Of a DNA stretch of 64,000 nt, positions 1 to 8,835 are shown in pieces. The notes beneath the pieces were generated by a model. That model was not told the DNA's origin, made no database searches, and was given only the letters and a program-made list of their open reading frames with translations. Made by a program: the position numbers and the translations under genes. The first letter of the stretch is position 1, and each line of letters opens with the position of its first letter. This DNA is from an uncultured Flaviramulus sp. GTDB lineage: Bacteria > Bacteroidota > Bacteroidia > Flavobacteriales > Flavobacteriaceae. The stretch covers positions 558,001 to 622,000 of the forward strand of contig CANLXL010000001.1 in NCBI GenBank assembly GCA_947495125.1, read 5' to 3'.

Positions 1-1159
1 CATGCTGCTTCTGGATGCCTTCATTAAGCAATGTTGGTACAATGGAAATTCCGTCTAAGTGATCCTGAAGGTGTTTTTCGGCCTGAGCCAATTCAGCAAA
101 AGTGGGCATGATATCGGCAAAATAATTCGGAAGCTCAGAAACACTGCCCGGTTGAATTTTACCATCCCAATAATATATTTGAACCGCTCTTATTCCTCCC
201 TCATAAAACTGATGTTTAAATCCTTTGAGTTTTCCTGATACATCGAACTGCGCATCGAATTCTTTTCCTCCTCCATTATCGGATGCAAAAACAATGATGG
301 TATTTTTTTCTATTCCTAAATCATTTACCAATTCCTTGATATCTCCCAAACTATAATCTACCAGGGTATTCATGGCAGCATATTTCTTTTCTTCTTCAGA
401 CCATGGTTTGTCTTTATACAATGTATATGCCGGGTCTGTTTCAGGTATCTTCGGTTTTCCAAGATCATCGGTGTGCGGTAAGGTCCAACTCCCAAAACAA
501 AAGAACGATTTGTCTTTATTTTTAGTAATGAAAGTCTTCATTTCCTTCATGATCTTATAGTGAGTATATGATGCCGAATCACCAACCTTATTAAGTATTT
601 CTATTTTTTTGCCGTTTTTAACTAAATAATCGGTGTGATAAAAATGGGCATGTATTTGGTGATAATATCCAAAAAATTCATCGAACCCTTTGTTTTCGGG
701 CACACCTTCCGTTCCTATATCTCCCAACCCCCATTTTCCGAATCCACCGGTCGCATAGCCTTCTTTTTTTAAAATCTCGGCTAGGGTAACATCATCTTTG
801 CGAATTGATATTCCTCCGGTATTCCCTCTCAAAGAGGTATGTCCCGTATGTAATCCTAACATTATAGATGCCCTTGAGGGCGCACAAACAGAATTCCCTG
901 CATAGGCATTCGTAAATCGCATGCCGTTCTTAGCCAGATCGTCAATATTAGGAGTTGCTATTTTTTGTCCGCCATAACTTCCGGGAACATGATACCCCAT
1001 ATCGTCTGCCAAAATGAAAATTATATTTGGTCTTTCCTTCCGGTATTCTAAACCTTTATTTTTAACACCTTCTTTGTCTTCTGTTTCCTTACATCCCAAA
1101 AAACCCAGGCTTACAAAAACAATCACCATTAGTACGCGTATTAGTGCTTTCAAATTCAT
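1..1159 (-). CDS. Sulfatase, S1 formylglycine family, lipoprotein (3' end cut by window edge)
   Basis: I translated this by hand from the minus strand: it opens at 1159 and stays open for about 386 codons to the window edge, so the C-terminus is missing. The protein starts with a lipoprotein signal (SLGFLGC, Cys23), so it should sit in the periplasm or on the outer membrane. The N-terminal metal site NIIFILADD (residues 45-53) and the maturation motif CAPSR (Cys92, the residue converted to formylglycine) identify a type I sulfatase. The second metal motif FASDNGG lies further on. It starts 28 bases after the GH63-type gene, so the two are probably one operon, hydrolysing sulfate esters and glycosidic bonds of one substrate. 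The substrate cannot be read from sequence. Confidence 0.93.
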   Translation of the reverse strand, partial: MNLKALIRVLMVIVFVSLGFLGCKETEDKEGVKNKGLEYRKERPNIIFILADDMGYHVPGSYGGQKIATPNIDDLAKNGMRFTNAYAGNSVCAPSRASIMLGLHTGHTSLRGNTGGISIRKDDVTLAEILKKEGYATGGFGKWGLGDIGTEGVPENKGFDEFFGYYHQIHAHFYHTDYLVKNGKKIEILNKVGDSASYTHYKIMKEMKTFITKNKDKSFFCFGSWTLPHTDDLGKPKIPETDPAYTLYKDKPWSEEEKKYAAMNTLVDYSLGDIKELVNDLGIEKNTIIVFASDNGGGKEFDAQFDVSGKLKGFKHQFYEGGIRAVQIYYWDGKIQPGSVSELPNYFADIMPTFAELAQAEKHLQDHLDGISIVPTLLNEGIQKQH

Positions 1160-1187
1160 CGTTTTTTAATTAATAAAGGTTTTCAAA

Positions 1188-3239
1188 TTACAAATTATGG
1201 GGTTGATCATCTACTAATAACATAATTAAATGGGCAGCACTCCAACTAAAATTCTGAGCATTTAGTCCTTCTCCGGTTAAAGGGTGATAGTTTTCACGAA
1301 TCGATTTCCCTTTTCCTAAAATTCCTTCTGCACCTTCAATAATTTGTTTGGTTGCCCTATCTGCTTCATCATTAAACCCGTAATTACGCAATCCTTTTAC
1401 ACCAAAATAAGCCTGATCTAGCCAATTAGGGCCTCGCCAATAGCCCTGTAACGGATCAAACCTTTCATGGTCTGCACTCATGGTTTGGAATGGTACTTTG
1501 GTATAAAACTTTTTGGGGTTCATCATCTTATTCTTTACAGATTCAGCCTGCGCTTGTGTAGCAACATTGGCCCACAAAGGTGTCCAGCCTTCACTGCCTT
1601 CTCCTTTTATAAATGCTGTCCCTTCCAGATTGGTGTCATAAAACCACCCATCACGAGTATCATAAAATTGCGATTGAATCCGCAACTTTAAATCTTCCGC
1701 CTGCTGTTTGTAATATGTTACATCTTCCAAGTTATTTATAACTTCAGCCAACGACATCAAGTACACTTTCTCGGCATACAAATACGCATTCAAATCAACA
1801 CTTTCCTGATCTAAAGAGTACGCCCCTTCTTCATTTTTAAGAATTTTAGAATCGTCAAAACGAATGGCATTATCCATACCGCTCTCCCATTTTGCCGCGA
1901 TTAGACTGCCGTCTGTAGAACCGTATTCGCACAATCCGTCTTGATCATGATCACGTTTTTTATACCACCAGCTGTGGTACTTTTTTAATTTCGGATAGAA
2001 TTCTTTTACAAATTCGATATCCTTATCTTTATCGTAAATCCTGGCAACCGCCCATGCCGATAGTGGTGGTTTGGTATCTCGGTAATTATGAGCTTCTATA
2101 GTTGTATCCCGATACACGCAATCGACAATAAACCCATCGTCTTTTTGAAAATGAAACATGGCTCTCATTTGGTTTTTAGCTAACCTCGGATTATAATAGG
2201 ATAAGCCCACGGCATGTTTCCATGAATCCCAAGACCAAAACCCATTAAACCATTCGTAATGGTAACTGGGAAATAAGCCCTCATGCTTTAGTTCGCCTGC
2301 AGGAATACGCCAATTGTTTTGCAAAGTTAAATGTGATTTCGCCAGAACTTCTTGGTATTTAATATCCCTAAATTGGGGTTTAATATTTTCGATGATTGAT
2401 TTAAGTTCTGAATTCTTTTGCTGTTTTCTAGTATGTAATACCGAATCGAAATCTATATCTTTAATCATTTCCTTCTCATCTTTCCATGAATATTCCGGAA
2501 AGATGAAGGTTTGTGAAACAATGATTTCTTTCGTTTCGTTCGGCTTTAATTCAAAAACCTTATCATATGAATAGAACCTATTATTATCAAGAATATCGAC
2601 ATGATCAAATTTTTCAGACAAGCTGATATACCCAATAGCGTTGGTATTTTTAGACACCAATTTGATATGATCGTCTTCCTTCGAAAATTCGATTCCTATA
2701 TCATAAACACCTCCTTGAATACTTGTGTTCATATCAATTTGAATGTCTGAAATATTGGTAATAGTAAATCTTTGCAAGGCCGTATGACCAGAACTAAACA
2801 AAAGTTCCTGCTTTACACTAATTTTTTCGTTTTGAAACAATTGCTCCAGATGACTTATATAACTATCCTGTTCAATTAAATCATTTTCGAAACTTATTAG
2901 CCTCTCATTATGCGCACCTTCAAATATTGATAGTCGAGATAATATAACACTACTCCAAACACCGTTTTGCTGTGTCATTAAAAAAGGTCCGGAGAATCCA
3001 ATTAAGTTTTTGTTCGTTTTCTGGAGACCATAGGCAAACCATGCTCCCTGATCAGAAAACATCAGCCCGGATCTGTCAATAGAATCCCTTGGAGTAACAC
3101 GATAATCCAAAATGTTCTTACCTGTATCCAAGTCATTCTTTTCAACGCATATATTATCCGTTTTAGACTGCTGTGTACAATTAAACAAACACAGCAAACA
3201 CAGTAAACACAGTAAAATTAAAATTGATTTTTTGTCCAT
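1188..3239 (-). CDS. GH63-type (MGH/trehalase-like) glycosidase lipoprotein
   Basis: This 683-residue protein has a short lipoprotein signal with Cys21 (CLFNC) and a C-terminal (alpha/alpha)6-barrel. The motif FNGFWSWDSWKHA near residues 335-347 carries the Asp expected as general acid in GH63. ESGMDNAIRFDD and YWRGPNWLDQAYFG are also typical of GH63 enzymes such as E. coli YgjK. The family hydrolyses alpha-glucosides and related alpha-linkages. The N-terminal 280 residues form the usual beta-sandwich. It is the first gene of a leftward pair with a sulfatase and is divergent from the sigma/anti-sigma SusCD genes, so it probably belongs to the same locus. The signal peptide is built from a threefold 9-bp DNA repeat. 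The family call is firm; the substrate is unknown. Confidence 0.82.
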   Translation of the reverse strand: MDKKSILILLCLLCLLCLFNCTQQSKTDNICVEKNDLDTGKNILDYRVTPRDSIDRSGLMFSDQGAWFAYGLQKTNKNLIGFSGPFLMTQQNGVWSSVILSRLSIFEGAHNERLISFENDLIEQDSYISHLEQLFQNEKISVKQELLFSSGHTALQRFTITNISDIQIDMNTSIQGGVYDIGIEFSKEDDHIKLVSKNTNAIGYISLSEKFDHVDILDNNRFYSYDKVFELKPNETKEIIVSQTFIFPEYSWKDEKEMIKDIDFDSVLHTRKQQKNSELKSIIENIKPQFRDIKYQEVLAKSHLTLQNNWRIPAGELKHEGLFPSYHYEWFNGFWSWDSWKHAVGLSYYNPRLAKNQMRAMFHFQKDDGFIVDCVYRDTTIEAHNYRDTKPPLSAWAVARIYDKDKDIEFVKEFYPKLKKYHSWWYKKRDHDQDGLCEYGSTDGSLIAAKWESGMDNAIRFDDSKILKNEEGAYSLDQESVDLNAYLYAEKVYLMSLAEVINNLEDVTYYKQQAEDLKLRIQSQFYDTRDGWFYDTNLEGTAFIKGEGSEGWTPLWANVATQAQAESVKNKMMNPKKFYTKVPFQTMSADHERFDPLQGYWRGPNWLDQAYFGVKGLRNYGFNDEADRATKQIIEGAEGILGKGKSIRENYHPLTGEGLNAQNFSWSAAHLIMLLVDDQPHNL
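3187..3213 (-). repeat. Threefold 9-bp tandem repeat inside a signal peptide
   Basis: The plus strand reads AAACACAGC, AAACACAGT, AAACACAGT without gaps. On the coding strand this encodes repeated Leu-Cys-Leu in the hydrophobic core of the GH63-type lipoprotein signal. The unit is a multiple of three, so loss or gain of a copy keeps the frame and changes only the length of the signal core. Confidence 0.85.
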
Positions 3240-3650
3240 TCCGGTATGAATCTATCTTGATAATTAAAAGAAAACAACATTCGAAATATTGAATTCTAAA
3301 CTCTAAAACAAAAAGTAACGAAGTAGAAAAATAAATTTAAAATACTACTTTTTGTTTCTCTTGGACGCGACCAAATTATAAAAAATACTCATATAAAAAA
3401 ATAATCCCTTTCAGTTTTTTGGTTTTAAAAAAAATAATTCCAATTATCGTTTAATTCTTTTTAACTAAAATTTATGCTATGATTAATTTTTATTACAAAC
3501 AAAATCAAACGATCACAAATCACTGATTTTCAATATCATTAATTTAAAACTCAAACATTTCAAATCATATTAATTGCCATGTTTTTACGGCTTATAGTTT
3601 TTTAGCTGCAATATTTATCTATTTTTGTTCAAACCCTTTTTGACTAACTA
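3240..3650. other. 411-bp divergent intergenic region between GH63-type gene and ECF sigma gene
   Basis: This AT-rich gap separates leftward and rightward transcripts. I found no ORF and no RNA gene in it. The rightward promoter candidate lies at its right end. I found no exact -7 box for the leftward gene. Long A/T runs fill 3340-3560. Confidence 0.7.
3620..3627 (+). promoter_or_regulatory. Candidate -7 box for ECF sigma gene
   Basis: TATTTTTG matches the Bacteroidota -7 consensus TAnnTTTG exactly and lies 23 bases before the start codon. A clear -33 TTTG is not visible upstream, so the call is tentative. Confidence 0.4.
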
Positions 3651-4196
3651 ATGACTCTAAGAAAGCTCAATCTGTTTTGGAAGAGAATTAAAGACAGAGA
3701 TAAAAGAACATTTGGGAAGTTCTACGAACTCTACTATCCCTCATTGTTTTCGCGAGCACATAAATTTATTTCAGACTATGAAGTTTGCGAGGAGATCGTC
3801 CAAGATACCTTCATTGCTTTTTGGGATAAGGCGGATATTATTCTTCCTGAAAAAAAATTTATGGAAGCCTATTTATGGCGTATCTTAAAATTCAAAATAG
3901 CGGATTTTTATCGGGGCAAAAAAATTGACAAACATTATTTAGAGGAAAATCTTGAAGTTAGCATTGAGGAATCCAAAACTTACGACTCCTTATTCAATGA
4001 AGACTTAGAAAAAAAGATCGAAGTTGCCATTGATACCTTACCTCAAAAAACCAAAGAAGCTTTCATAATGTCCCGGATAAATGGGATGACTTATAATGAA
4101 ATTTCTGAAGAACTGAATGTCTCTTCAAAAACCATAGAATATCATATTTCTAATGCCCTTAAAATTCTTAGAAAAGAATTAAAACTCTATTTGTAA
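3651..4196 (+). CDS. ECF RNA polymerase sigma factor, FecI/sigma-70 family (PUL regulator)
   Basis: This 181-residue protein has sigma region 2 at about residues 20-90 (FGKFYELYYPSLFSRAHKF, then EEIVQDTFIAFWDKA). Region 4 is at about residues 120-178, with the helix-turn-helix GMTYNEISEELNVSSKTIEYH. Length and layout are those of Bacteroidota FecI-like factors. It is followed at 108 bases by a fecR-type gene and then by susC with an STN domain. In such systems substrate binding by SusC is passed to FecR in the inner membrane, which frees this sigma factor to transcribe the locus. Confidence 0.95.
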   Translation: MTLRKLNLFWKRIKDRDKRTFGKFYELYYPSLFSRAHKFISDYEVCEEIVQDTFIAFWDKADIILPEKKFMEAYLWRILKFKIADFYRGKKIDKHYLEENLEVSIEESKTYDSLFNEDLEKKIEVAIDTLPQKTKEAFIMSRINGMTYNEISEELNVSSKTIEYHISNALKILRKELKLYL

Positions 4197-4218
4197 AAAA
4201 TAGTTGATATTTTTTTTA

Positions 4219-4241
4219 GGGTACGTTTAAAAACTTACGAC
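4219..4241 (+). promoter_or_regulatory. Possible ECF-type promoter before fecR/susCD
   Basis: In the gap between the sigma gene and fecR the sequence reads GGGTAC, then 13 bases, then CGAC. A G-rich upstream element and a CGnC downstream element about 14-16 bases apart is the general form of ECF promoters, and a self-regulated transcript is expected here. This is pattern matching only. Confidence 0.3.
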
Positions 4242-4304
4242 TTTACAATTAGGGAGTAACAAGTTTTAACAAATTTATTTCCAAAACATCAAAGAAAAGG
4301 TAGA

Positions 4305-5375
4305 ATGTCTACAAAAAAAGAAACTGAAAACAAGAAACTCGAGGCTATTTATAATTATTTAAATGAAATGCCTGAGGACGTAAATATTGATATTGAAAAG
4401 CAAAAAAGAAACTTTTTCAATACTATAAACACCAGAAAAACGAATCACTTATTCAAGTATTTAAAATATGCCGCAGCCATAGTTATTCTACTTTCTTCTG
4501 GTTATTTTTTAACTATTGCAAATAAAGACCAGCCCATTTCCTCCCCTGCCGTGGTTGATACCAGCAATGATATTCAAGTAGGAACAGACAAAGCCACGTT
4601 AACTTTGGAAGATGGTTCTAATGTCGTGTTAGAAAAAGGATCTTCTTTTAGTAGAGACCATCTTACGAGTAATGGAGAGCAAATTGTGTACAACACCGCT
4701 AAAAACAATAAAATTAAAGACATTAAAAGCAATATTTTAACGATTCCAAGAGGAGGTCAATTCTTTATTACCCTGGCGGACGGGACAAAGGTTTGGCTAA
4801 ATTCTGAATCTCAATTAAAATATCCTGTGGCTTTCACCGATGATGCCCCTAGAAAGGTTGAACTTTTATATGGTGAGGCTTATTTTGAAGTATCTCCAAG
4901 TACAGCTCATAATGGTACACAATTCGTTGTAACTACCAAAGATCAGGATGTGGTGGTTTTAGGTACCGAGTTCAATATTAAGGCCTATAAAGAAGATGAT
5001 GTTATTGCAACTACCTTAGTAGAAGGTAAAGTGACCATCGATCACGACACAGTAAAAAGAGCATTAACACCTAACAATCAGTTACAATTCAATACAATCA
5101 CAAAAGAAATCAACGTTGTTCCGATAGACGTAAAGCACGAAATTGCATGGAGAAAAGGCTTGTTTAGTTTTAGAAACAAACCTTTTAAAGATATCATGCG
5201 GGTCATTTCAAGATGGTATGATGTCGATGTTGTTTTTGTAAACAGTGAACTTAAGGACATTACATTTAATGGTGTCTTCAATAAAAAATTAAGTATTGAA
5301 GAAATGCTCGAAGTTATAGAAAACTCGAAAGAAGCAAAATTTGAAATTAAAAATAAAACAATCTTTATGAAGTAG
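4305..5375 (+). CDS. FecR-family anti-sigma factor
   Basis: This 356-residue inner-membrane protein has a cytoplasmic N-terminus of about 45 residues, one membrane segment at about 48-66 (YLKYAAAIVILLSSGYFL) and a periplasmic FecR domain at about 140-240 (TIPRGGQFFITLADGTKVWL, then LYGEAYFEVSP). It ends with a DUF4974 domain at about 285-356 (KPFKDIMRVISRWYDVDVVF). The DUF4974 end is expected to contact the STN domain of the partner SusC. Its partners by position are the sigma factor upstream and the SusC 98 bases downstream. It resembles the FecR at 52527-53702 closely. Confidence 0.95.
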   Translation: MSTKKETENKKLEAIYNYLNEMPEDVNIDIEKQKRNFFNTINTRKTNHLFKYLKYAAAIVILLSSGYFLTIANKDQPISSPAVVDTSNDIQVGTDKATLTLEDGSNVVLEKGSSFSRDHLTSNGEQIVYNTAKNNKIKDIKSNILTIPRGGQFFITLADGTKVWLNSESQLKYPVAFTDDAPRKVELLYGEAYFEVSPSTAHNGTQFVVTTKDQDVVVLGTEFNIKAYKEDDVIATTLVEGKVTIDHDTVKRALTPNNQLQFNTITKEINVVPIDVKHEIAWRKGLFSFRNKPFKDIMRVISRWYDVDVVFVNSELKDITFNGVFNKKLSIEEMLEVIENSKEAKFEIKNKTIFMK

Positions 5376-5384
5376 AAAACAAAA

Positions 5385-5427
5385 GGGAATGGAGCTTAGA
5401 CTTGGACAATTTAAACAGCCATTCCCC
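5385..5427 (+). promoter_or_regulatory. Hairpin in fecR-susC gap (susC leader)
   Basis: GGGAATGG at 5385-5392 can pair with CCATTCCC at 5419-5426, leaving a 26-base loop. No U-tract follows, so it does not look like a plain terminator. A similar GGGAA...TTCCCC pair occurs at almost the same distance from the start codon in the second sigma-controlled locus (52404-52447). Confidence 0.5.
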
Positions 5428-5473
5428 TATTAACATTAATTAATTAAATATTAACTAACTAATTTGCGAATTT

Positions 5474-8400
5474 ATGAAAACTAAATTTATTGGCATACCT
5501 ATATGGTGCCGAAAAAAACTCTTAATTCTAATTATGAAGACATTTATCTTCTTGTTTAGTGTCATTTCATTTGGATTTAACCCAGTTTCGGGGTTCTCTC
5601 AAAACACTAAAATTATTATTGATAAGGATAAAGTAATTTCTGTTGAAGAAGTTTTTGAACTTATTAGTGAGCAAACCGATCACACCTTCTTTTACAGATC
5701 AAGCTTGTTTACTAATGCGCCTAAAGTCGCTTTAAAGAAAGGAATAATCAAAGCCAATGATTTATTACAAAAAGGATTATCCTCAGGGAATTATGTTTAT
5801 AAATTTTCTGAAAACGGATCCATTCTTATAGAAGAAAAAACCATAGTACCTGCCACTAAAGTGCAACAAACCATTAACGGTAAAGTTGTTGACCAATCGG
5901 GAGTCCCTCTTCTTGGTGCTAATATACTTGTAAAAGGAACCAGTAATGGAACGCAATCGGATTTCGATGGTAATTTCACACTAGATTTAAGCAGTGCAGA
6001 TGCCACTCTTGTTGTTTCATACATAGGGTATTTAACCAAAGAGGTGGTTGTTGGCAATCAAACGAACATTACCATAACTTTAGCCGAAGATGCGGAAGGA
6101 TTAGATGAAGTTGTACTTGTGGGTTATACGACGCAAAACAGGAAGGATATTACTGGTGCTATTTCATCAGTTAACGTAGCCGATCTTCAAAAATTACCTG
6201 GAGGTAATGTTGCCAATTTACTTCAAGGTCAGGTTTCAGGGGTAATTTCAACACCGGGATCGGGAGCGCCGGGTAGCGCACCTGTTATAAGAATTAGAGG
6301 TTTAGGAACTATTGGAAATAACAATCCTCTTTTCGTGATTGATGGTATTCCTGGAGACATCTCTGGAATAAACCCTGCCGATATTGAATCTATAAACGTC
6401 CTAAAAGATGCATCTGCAGCGACTATTTATGGATCCAGAGCTTCCAATGGTGTTGTTATTGTAACCACCAAAAGAGGTAAAACAGGTGATTTACAGGTTT
6501 CCTTTAACTCCTATATAGGATTTAGTAGTATTCCTAATAAAATTGGGGTATTAAATACGGCACAGAATAATCAGGTGAGTAATGCCGCTCACGCGAATGA
6601 TGGACAACCTCCATTAGCCTATACTTCATTAACGGGTGTGGCTGATACCGATTGGCAGGACGAAATGTTTCGAAATGGATTCGAACAAAAATACGATTTT
6701 GCAGTTTCCGGAGGTACAGAAAAAGCAAAATACAACATGTCTTTAGGGTATTTTGATAGTAAAGGAACCATTATTGAATCTGATTTTACCAGATATAACT
6801 TCAGAATCAACACAGACTTTAACCTTAGTGATAGAATAAGAATAGGTCAAACCATTTCTTATGCACGATCTGAACGTAGTTTATTAGGCGAAGATGAATC
6901 AGGTAATGGCGGAAATTCAGGATTTTCGCCAATTTTAGGTATATTACAATCTCTTCCTCACAATTCGGCTTATGATCCTTCTGCCCCAAATGGATTTGCA
7001 TCACCAATCGTAGAATCCGGAAATATCGTTGGACAGACCAAGTTAATCACCGATATAAGTGAAAATGATAAAATTCAGGGCAACGTGTTTCTTGAAGTAG
7101 ATTTAATAGAAGGCTTAAAGTTTCGTACACGTATTGGAGCAAATATTTCCAACAACTATTTTATGTTTCATGCGCCAACCTACCAATTTGGACCACAAGA
7201 AGTTAATGATCAGGCCGATTTAAGTGAAACAAGATCGCGCTTAACAGAAACGATCTGGAATAATGTATTGGAATACACAAAAACCTTTAACGAATTTCAT
7301 AATTTATCTGTACTGGCCGGACTATCTTATGAAAAGAGTCAGTTTAAATCAACAGGAGGATCAAACAATAATTTCCCTTCAAATGATTTACTTGCCTTAG
7401 GCGCAGGAATTGGGGATGCCAACTCGTTTGGATCTAATGTAACCAGTACTTTAGAATCGGTGTTTGGTCAACTTAATTATGATTATAAAGGAAAGTATTT
7501 AATAAACGGAAGTGTACGTCGTGACGGTTCTTCCAGATTTGGTCCAAAAAACAGGCATGCGACTTTCGCTTCGTTTTCTTTAGGATGGCGAGTTACTGAA
7601 GAAGACTTTTTCGATGTAGATTTTATTAGCGATTTGAAACCACGTTTTAGTTTAGGCACCTTAGGAAACCAAAACATTGGAAACTTCTTGTTCTTATCGA
7701 TACTATCCAGTAATAATAATGCCTTAAACTATCCTTTAGGTAGTGGAGAATCCCAATTGGTGAATGTAGGAACCATAAGTAGATCGCTTTCTGCCGAGGA
7801 TATTAAATGGGAGGAATCAAGAACAACCAACGTCGGACTCGATATTGGATTATTCAGCAATAGAGTTGGGATTACATTCGATTATTTCAATACGAAGACC
7901 ACAGACATGCTTGTAGGCGTACCCATTCCGGCAACAACAGGAATTACAATTCCTCCTGTAACTAATGCCGGTACTTTAGAAAATAAAGGATGGGAACTAA
8001 CATTAAGCTACAAGAACTCCGATAACGATTTTAAATATAGCGTATTGGCGAACATTGGAGCGACAAAAAACAAGATTACCAAATTAGGATTCCAGGATGA
8101 AGCCTTTACCGATGGTTTTACAATCTTTGATACCCATCCAACAACAAGAACCGAAGTTGGAGGAGAAATAGGTCGTTTCTATTTGTTTAATACCGACGGT
8201 ATCTTCCAAAATCAAGCAGAAATTGATGCACATGGTGTACAGCCAAATGCGTCTCCAGGAGATTTAAGATTTGTAGATACCGACAATAACGGGGAGTTGA
8301 ATGATGACGACAGACAGTTTTTTGGAAGTGGTCTTCCCGATTTCGAATACGGAATGACGTTTAACGCCTCATATAAGGCTTTTGATTTTAGTCTGTTTTT

Positions 8401-8824
8401 ACAAGGCTCTCAAGGGAACGAAATTTATAACGGAACCAATGTGCTCTTATATAGAAGAATGGGAGCTATTAAAAACTTCTCTACAGATTTCTTAAATGCT
8501 TGGACACCGTCTAACACAGGCACTAGTGTTCCAAGAGTAACAGCACAAGATCCAAATCAAAATATTAGACCTTCCAACTACTTCTTAGAAGATGGGTCTT
8601 ATTTAAGAATTAAAAATATTCAATTAGGTTATACTATTGATGGTGAAAAGTTAGGAATTACTAGAGCACGAGTTTATGTAAGTGCAGAAAACTTAGCAAC
8701 TTTTACAAAGTATTCCGGGTTCGATCCTGGGGTTTCTAACTACCCGACATTTGCCAGAGGTGTGGATAGAGGTTTATATCCAATCTCCAGAAATATAATC
8801 ATGGGACTACAACTTAATTTTTAA
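5474..8824 (+). CDS. SusC-like TonB-dependent outer-membrane transporter with STN domain
   Basis: This 1116-residue transporter has, in order: a long signal region (the hydrophobic part begins at the internal MKTFIFLFSVISFGF), an STN domain at about 45-110, a carboxypeptidase-regulatory-like domain at about 130-205 (INGKVVDQSGVPLLGANI), a plug at about 212-330 with the SusC signature KDASAATIYGSRASNG, and a beta-barrel ending in an aromatic residue (LQLNF). It imports oligosaccharides with TonB energy and signals through FecR. SusD follows 11 bases downstream. The extended N-terminus before the signal core is shared with the SusC at 48967-52359, which supports the start chosen. Confidence 0.96.
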   Translation: MKTKFIGIPIWCRKKLLILIMKTFIFLFSVISFGFNPVSGFSQNTKIIIDKDKVISVEEVFELISEQTDHTFFYRSSLFTNAPKVALKKGIIKANDLLQKGLSSGNYVYKFSENGSILIEEKTIVPATKVQQTINGKVVDQSGVPLLGANILVKGTSNGTQSDFDGNFTLDLSSADATLVVSYIGYLTKEVVVGNQTNITITLAEDAEGLDEVVLVGYTTQNRKDITGAISSVNVADLQKLPGGNVANLLQGQVSGVISTPGSGAPGSAPVIRIRGLGTIGNNNPLFVIDGIPGDISGINPADIESINVLKDASAATIYGSRASNGVVIVTTKRGKTGDLQVSFNSYIGFSSIPNKIGVLNTAQNNQVSNAAHANDGQPPLAYTSLTGVADTDWQDEMFRNGFEQKYDFAVSGGTEKAKYNMSLGYFDSKGTIIESDFTRYNFRINTDFNLSDRIRIGQTISYARSERSLLGEDESGNGGNSGFSPILGILQSLPHNSAYDPSAPNGFASPIVESGNIVGQTKLITDISENDKIQGNVFLEVDLIEGLKFRTRIGANISNNYFMFHAPTYQFGPQEVNDQADLSETRSRLTETIWNNVLEYTKTFNEFHNLSVLAGLSYEKSQFKSTGGSNNNFPSNDLLALGAGIGDANSFGSNVTSTLESVFGQLNYDYKGKYLINGSVRRDGSSRFGPKNRHATFASFSLGWRVTEEDFFDVDFISDLKPRFSLGTLGNQNIGNFLFLSILSSNNNALNYPLGSGESQLVNVGTISRSLSAEDIKWEESRTTNVGLDIGLFSNRVGITFDYFNTKTTDMLVGVPIPATTGITIPPVTNAGTLENKGWELTLSYKNSDNDFKYSVLANIGATKNKITKLGFQDEAFTDGFTIFDTHPTTRTEVGGEIGRFYLFNTDGIFQNQAEIDAHGVQPNASPGDLRFVDTDNNGELNDDDRQFFGSGLPDFEYGMTFNASYKAFDFSLFLQGSQGNEIYNGTNVLLYRRMGAIKNFSTDFLNAWTPSNTGTSVPRVTAQDPNQNIRPSNYFLEDGSYLRIKNIQLGYTIDGEKLGITRARVYVSAENLATFTKYSGFDPGVSNYPTFARGVDRGLYPISRNIIMGLQLNF

Positions 8825-8835
8825 AAAAAATAGCG

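Noticed and set aside
372-560. Short plus-strand open frame opposite the first sulfatase gene
   Set aside because: The minus strand encodes a clear sulfatase with active-site motifs over this stretch; the plus-strand frame has no family features.
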